Below are positions 60,796-64,000 of a stretch of DNA of 64,000 nt, in pieces (the stretch's first letter is position 1; the number at the start of each line of letters is the position of its first letter). A program made the position numbers and the translations under genes. Source of the DNA: Sediminibacillus terrae (GTDB lineage Bacteria; Bacillota; Bacilli; Bacillales; Amphibacillaceae); the NCBI RefSeq assembly GCF_009602435.1, contig NZ_VZDQ01000021.1, forward strand, positions 434,001 to 498,000. The letters run 5' to 3'. Under the pieces are notes generated by a model. The model ran no database searches, was not told the origin of the DNA, and worked only from the letters and a program-made list of their open reading frames with translations.

Positions 60796-61962
60796 TTAAA
60801 ACTCCCTGATTTCTTTCCTGTAAGATTCGAGCGCTTCTTTCAGTTTAGGAAACTGATCGTGAGGAAACTGTTCCAACAGCCCTTTCGCCAGTTCGAATGC
60901 GACGACATGTTCCATTACGACAGAGGCGGCAGGCACTGCACAAGCATCCGACCGCTCGATGCTTGCAGAAAAAGGTTCTTTTGAATCGATATCCACGCTC
61001 TGCAACGGCTTATAAAGCGTAGGAATCGGCTTCATCACCCCTTTTACGACGATTGGCATCCCGGTCGTCATTCCTCCTTCAAAACCTCCCAATCGGTTAG
61101 TCTTGCGGAAATATCCCCTATCTTTCTCCCAGCCAATTTCATCGTGTACCTCACTTCCATTTCTTCGCGCAGCCTCGAATCCGATACCGAATTCGACTCC
61201 TTTGAATGCGTTAATGCTGGCTACACTACCGGCGATTCGCCCGTCGAGTTTGCGATCATAATGTACGTAGGAACCGACGCCAGCCGGCATTCCTTCCACG
61301 TATACTTCACATATACCTCCGATGGAATCGCCCTCTTTTTTTGCCTGATCGATTGCATCCATCATTTCCCGTCCTGCATCTTCATCCAGACAGTGCACAG
61401 GTGATTGTTCTGAGATTTGCTTCCGTTCTTCCATTGTTAGTTCAGGTTTGTCTTGAGCTTTGATACCCGCTATTTCCTTTACGTAGCCAACCACTTGGAT
61501 ATCCAACTGAGCGAGCAGCGTCTTTGCCACTGCACCCGCTGCCACTCTGGCCGCTGTTTCCCGGGCAGAGGACCGTTCCAGGACGTTCCTGATATCCCGG
61601 TGGCCATACTTCATGGCACCGTTTAAATCTGCATGCCCCGGTCTCGGTCTGGTTACTGTCCGGCGTATTTTCTGACCTGCCGGAAACGGATCTTCTCCCA
61701 TAATATCTTCCCAATGCTTAAAATCGTCATTATGTATCACCATTGCTATTGGGGAACCCAGGGTATACCCGTGGCGCACGCCGCCTGCTATTTCAACCAG
61801 GTCTTTTTCAATCTGCATTCGTTTTCCTCTGCCATGCCCTTTTTGTCTGCGCAGCAACGACTCATTTATATTTTCTTTCGTTAAAGGAAGCTGGGCAGGA
61901 AGACCTTCAATAATGGTGGTTAATTGTTTGCCATGTGATTCTCCGGCGGTTAAATAGCGCAT
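60796..61962 (-). CDS. aroC: chorismate synthase
   Basis: Last step of the shikimate pathway, FMN-dependent elimination to chorismate. 388 residues (B. subtilis AroF about 390). [23 protein letters not shown] (in blocks) at the start, [12 protein letters not shown] (about 38-49), [15 protein letters not shown] (about 110-124) and [18 protein letters not shown] (about 135-152) are signatures. First gene of the aro supraoperon, with GGAGGTAT before ATG 61962 and a sigma-A-like promoter upstream. Confidence 0.96.
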   Translation of the reverse strand: MRYLTAGESHGKQLTTIIEGLPAQLPLTKENINESLLRRQKGHGRGKRMQIEKDLVEIAGGVRHGYTLGSPIAMVIHNDDFKHWEDIMGEDPFPAGQKIRRTVTRPRPGHADLNGAMKYGHRDIRNVLERSSARETAARVAAGAVAKTLLAQLDIQVVGYVKEIAGIKAQDKPELTMEERKQISEQSPVHCLDEDAGREMMDAIDQAKKEGDSIGGICEVYVEGMPAGVGSYVHYDRKLDGRIAGSVASINAFKGVEFGIGFEAARRNGSEVHDEIGWEKDRGYFRKTNRLGGFEGGMTTGMPIVVKGVMKPIPTLYKPLQSVDIDSKEPFSASIERSDACAVPAASVVMEHVVAFELAKGLLEQFPHDQFPKLKEALESYRKEIREF

Positions 61963-62001
61963 GAATATACCTCCATATACATTTTAATTTTGTACTACTA
62001 T

Positions 62002-62031
62002 ATCATACCTTGTAATTCTTGTGGACAGTAA
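62002..62031 (-). promoter_or_regulatory. probable promoter of the aro supraoperon
   Basis: On the minus strand TTACTG (62031-62026) and TATGAT (62007-62002) are spaced by 18 bases, with a predicted start near 61995 and a leader of only about 33 bases. There is no room for a T-box or trp-type attenuator. Confidence 0.5.
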
Positions 62032-62292
62032 AATATTCAGAAAACGCTTACAATTCTGAGTTTATCTTCCCTCTTGATGCCAGAAGAGATTGAGACAAAC
62101 CATAAATCTTTTCATTAGAACTGAATGATACAGGATAGGATCCATAAAAAAACTTCCGCTGTCTGTGAAAGATGGCAAGCATACAACTCAGACAAGGCAT
62201 TTCGCTTCCACTATATCGGTCATAAAATCCACCAAAGTACTCATCAAAAAACAGCCTGAAAGGAAGACTATTCAGCAACCTTATCTTATAGG
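62032..62292. other. intergenic region between aroC and the cheR terminator
   Basis: About 260 bases. Frames such as 62048-62278 minus and 62165-62506 plus have no good start signal and their translations are unrecognised. A stretch near 62163-62255 could be a decayed coding remnant, but this is not secure. Confidence 0.4.
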
Positions 62293-62345
62293 AAAAAAAC
62301 CGAACAAATTCGAATCATTAAGATTTCGAATTTTGTCCGGTTTTT
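62293..62345 (-). terminator. Rho-independent terminator of cheR
   Basis: A long stem (AACCGAACAAATTCGAA at 62298-62314 with TTCGAATTTTGTCCGGTT at 62325-62342, one or two mismatches); on the minus strand a T-run follows. Sequence is similar to the terminator at 47699-47748. Confidence 0.8.
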
Positions 62346-62390
62346 CCTTTGGTCCGCTATGCTTTTGTCCCAACTGCTCCGCCAGAACCG

Positions 62391-63161
62391 TTACTGCTTT
62401 TGATAAAAGAAATTGTCGACGACCTGTAAACCGTATTGTTGGGGCTGAAAAATCTGCTCTGTACTGCCAACAAAAAACAAGCCATCCTTATTCAGTGAAT
62501 TGCTGAAATTTTGATAAACAGTTTGTTTTGCTTCCTCGGTGAAATAAATTAACACATTTCTGCATACAATCAAATCCAGATTTTGTTCAAATCGATCAGA
62601 CAGAAGATTATGCTTTTTAAATTGAACCAATCGCTTTATGGAATCGTCTACCCGGTACAAAGGTCCATCCTGATGGAAGTATTGTTTCTTCACTGCTTGT
62701 GGAACTTCCTTCAACGACCTTTCCGGATAAATGCCTTTTCTCGCTCTTTCCAATACAGCTTCATCCAAGTCGGTTGCAAGAATGGAAATATTGGCAGGGT
62801 CCATATATTGACTTAGAATCATGGCAATCGTGTAAGGCTCTTCCCCTGTCGAGCAAGCAGCACTCCAAACCTTGAGTTTTCTTTTCTTGTTCAAGAGAGA
62901 CGGCAATAATTTTTTCTCTAAGACGTCCCATCTTGAATAGTTCCTGTAAAACTCTGAAACATTAATCGTGACCCTGTCCAGAAATTCCTTAAGCATCGTT
63001 TGATCTGCGGACATGGCATGATAATAGGAGACAAAATTATTAAAGCCTCGCTTCTCCCTTAGCGTGTTCAAACGTCTCTTCATCTGTACTTCTTTATAAA
63101 GATGTAAATCCAAACCGGTTTTCTTATGTATTAAAGCAGTGAACTCCTGATAGTCTGTCAT
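62391..63161 (-). CDS. cheR: chemotaxis protein methyltransferase CheR
   Basis: Methylates glutamates of chemoreceptors with S-adenosylmethionine during adaptation. 256 residues. N-terminal all-helical domain (about 1-70), then VWSAACSTGEEPYTIAMIL (about 98-116; SAM motif I with the Gly-Glu-Glu), ILATDLDEAVLERARKGIY (about 127-145) and LIVCRNVLIYFTEE (about 197-210; the NVLIYF motif). It lies between ndk and aroC as in B. subtilis, separated from aroC by a terminator. Confidence 0.96.
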   Translation of the reverse strand: MTDYQEFTALIHKKTGLDLHLYKEVQMKRRLNTLREKRGFNNFVSYYHAMSADQTMLKEFLDRVTINVSEFYRNYSRWDVLEKKLLPSLLNKKRKLKVWSAACSTGEEPYTIAMILSQYMDPANISILATDLDEAVLERARKGIYPERSLKEVPQAVKKQYFHQDGPLYRVDDSIKRLVQFKKHNLLSDRFEQNLDLIVCRNVLIYFTEEAKQTVYQNFSNSLNKDGLFFVGSTEQIFQPQQYGLQVVDNFFYQKQ

Positions 63162-63351
63162 TCAACTTTCTCCTCTTCTTCCACCCATGATAATTATTAT
63201 CCTAATGAAATTTAGTAGATAAGTAAACAAAAAATAGAAAATTTTACAGAAAAACCGGAAATTTCAGCGATGAAAGGTAGAAATATGAGCAATGAAAACG
63301 GACATATAGTGAAAATGAATGTGTAAATTCAGTCCGCATTCATGGAGCGAG

Positions 63352-63469
63352 GGCAAGATGTGGAAACACCGCCAAGAACAGTACGAGTTGAATATCCCGC
63401 AAAAAAAGCGGTTGGTGCTTTCGGAGGAACAAGCTGAAGCAGTGCCCTTGGAGTGTGTAGTATCTTGCC
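63352..63469. repeat. palindromic repeat, family B, degenerate copy 3
   Basis: Outer arms GGCAAGAT (63352-63359) and ATCTTGCC (63462-63469). Inside, GAACAGTACGAGTTGAA and CAAGCTGAAGCAGTGCCC correspond in order to GAACAGCACGAGCTGAA and TTAGCTGAAGCCGTGCCC of copy 2 (23843-23960). The core has drifted more than in copies 1 and 2. Confidence 0.55.
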
Positions 63470-63518
63470 ATGGGGTTTTGAAGCAAGCATCATATAACAG
63501 GGTAAGGGAAGTATCGTT

Positions 63519-63547
63519 TAAAAAACCGAGCGGATCCGCTCGGTTTT
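63519..63547 (-). terminator. Rho-independent terminator of ndk
   Basis: Perfect palindrome AACCGAGCG-GATC-CGCTCGGTT (63524-63545) with a T-run on the minus strand, 70 bases after the ndk stop codon. Confidence 0.85.
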
Positions 63548-63614
63548 GGATTTACAGGCCATGCTTTTGTCCCGGCTACTTTTCGTTATTACTCGATCAG
63601 TTCTGCGAGTCAAA

Positions 63615-64000
63615 CTAATACAACCAGCTTTTATTAATTTTTTCATATTGTAATAGTTCCCGTTCCTCGAAAAACAAATTGATTTCACGTTCGGCGCTTT
63701 CAGGAGAATCCGAACCATGGATGATATTTTTACCGACCGTAACCCCGTAATCTCCTCTGATTGTCCCAGGTAATGCTTCTTGCGGGTTCGTCTTTCCCAT
63801 CATTTGCCGGGCCGCAGAGATCACTTCATCGCCTTCCCACACCATCGCAAATACAGGAGATGATGTGATGAAGGAAACCAGTTCATCGTAAAACGGTTTT
63901 CCCTTGTGTTCTCCATAATGCTCTCCGGCTAACTCTTCACTGATTTGCATTAATTTCGCAGCCTTCAATTGATAACCTTTCTTTTCAAACCTTTCGACAA
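63615..64000 (-). CDS. ndk: nucleoside diphosphate kinase (5' part cut off)
   Basis: Transfers phosphate between nucleoside di- and triphosphates through a phospho-histidine. The gene continues beyond the right edge: the frame runs in from [19 protein letters not shown], which is internal to Ndk, and only about 128 residues are visible. [20 protein letters not shown] (in blocks), the nucleotide-binding [16 protein letters not shown] and the active-site [16 protein letters not shown] are all present. Located upstream of cheR, as in B. subtilis. Confidence 0.95.
   Translation of the reverse strand, partial: VERFEKKGYQLKAAKLMQISEELAGEHYGEHKGKPFYDELVSFITSSPVFAMVWEGDEVISAARQMMGKTNPQEALPGTIRGDYGVTVGKNIIHGSDSPESAEREINLFFEERELLQYEKINKSWLY

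Larger units (their letters stand above)
63162..63614. other. intergenic region with degenerate palindromic repeat
   Basis: About 450 bases upstream of cheR, A+T-rich at its start (63180-63320), holding the cheR promoter zone, a degenerate family B repeat (63352-63469) and the ndk terminator (63519-63547). A plus-strand frame at 63319-63618 runs through the repeat and is not credible as a gene. Confidence 0.5.

Noticed and set aside
61963-62040. Possible T-box or trp-type attenuator before the aro operon
   Set aside because: The leader from the best promoter is about 33 bases and contains neither a T-box sequence nor GAG/UAG repeats.
63319-63618. Plus-strand frame of 99 codons before ndk
   Set aside because: It runs through a degenerate repeat and the ndk terminator.
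1-64000. CRISPR array, tRNA genes, prophage or intact insertion sequence
   Set aside because: No regularly spaced direct repeats, no cloverleaf with a conserved GTTCGA-type arm in a plausible setting, and no transposase or phage frame was seen.

Overview
The window comes from a low-GC, Gram-positive, endospore-forming member of the Bacillaceae. Gene order follows the Bacillus subtilis ndk-cheR-aro ... qcr ... dapB ... panBCD ... dinG ... asnS ... ponA ... rnpB ... thyA/dfrA stretch almost step by step, here mostly on the minus strand. Spore markers (CotD, YpjB), bacillithiol synthesis (BshA), a menaquinol bc complex (QcrABC), B-type RNase P RNA and strong AGGAGG ribosome-binding sites all agree. 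Acidic, Asn/Gly-rich tails and the gene set suggest a halotolerant genus of the Virgibacillus/Oceanobacillus/Halobacillus type; this placement is inference.

Layout. 1-9.4 kb: a gene cut by the left edge, two small conserved proteins (DUF2584-like, YhcU-like), the SbcCD nuclease, YozE, a Tat translocase with two tandem TatA proteins, dihydrofolate reductase with thymidylate synthase, and a secreted anthrax-lethal-factor-type protease. 9.6-18.5 kb, an accessory stretch: a NlpC/P60 wall hydrolase, an HD pyrophosphatase, a DUF72 protein, a cold-shock protein, a preQ1 riboswitch in front of a queuosine-precursor transporter, an RNase-HI-like protein, a type III polyketide synthase with its methyltransferase, a decayed dehydrogenase and a lipoprotein. 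18.5-31.8 kb: carboxypeptidase M32, THUMP methyltransferase, rnpB, gpsB-ypsA, cotD, cdd, yppE, yppC, then recU-ponA on the plus strand, then nth-dnaD. 31.9-39.2 kb: asnS-aspB-ypmB-ypmA, a degenerate secreted metallo-beta-lactamase-fold protein and DinG. 39.5-46.5 kb: one tight operon, ypjD-dapB-mgsA-bshA-cca-birA-panB-panC-panD. 46.7-52.9 kb: a YitT transporter-like protein, a membrane zinc peptidase, ypjB, ypjA, qcrABC and ypiF. 53-62 kb: the aromatic amino acid supraoperon aroC-aroB-aroH-hisC-tyrA-aroA plus an amidohydrolase-like gene, ypiA and ypiB. 62.4-64 kb: cheR and ndk (cut by the right edge).

The best points for a second look are: the preQ1-I aptamer whose 3' strand runs into the Shine-Dalgarno sequence of the transporter gene; two families of dispersed palindromic repeats whose outer stems differ in sequence from copy to copy yet stay self-complementary; two apparent pseudo-metalloenzymes (a beta-lactamase-fold and an amidohydrolase-like protein without their metal motifs); the absence of trp genes from the aro operon and of bshB1 next to bshA; and an orphan plus-strand terminator that may end a small RNA. 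No CRISPR array, prophage, tRNA or intact insertion sequence was seen.
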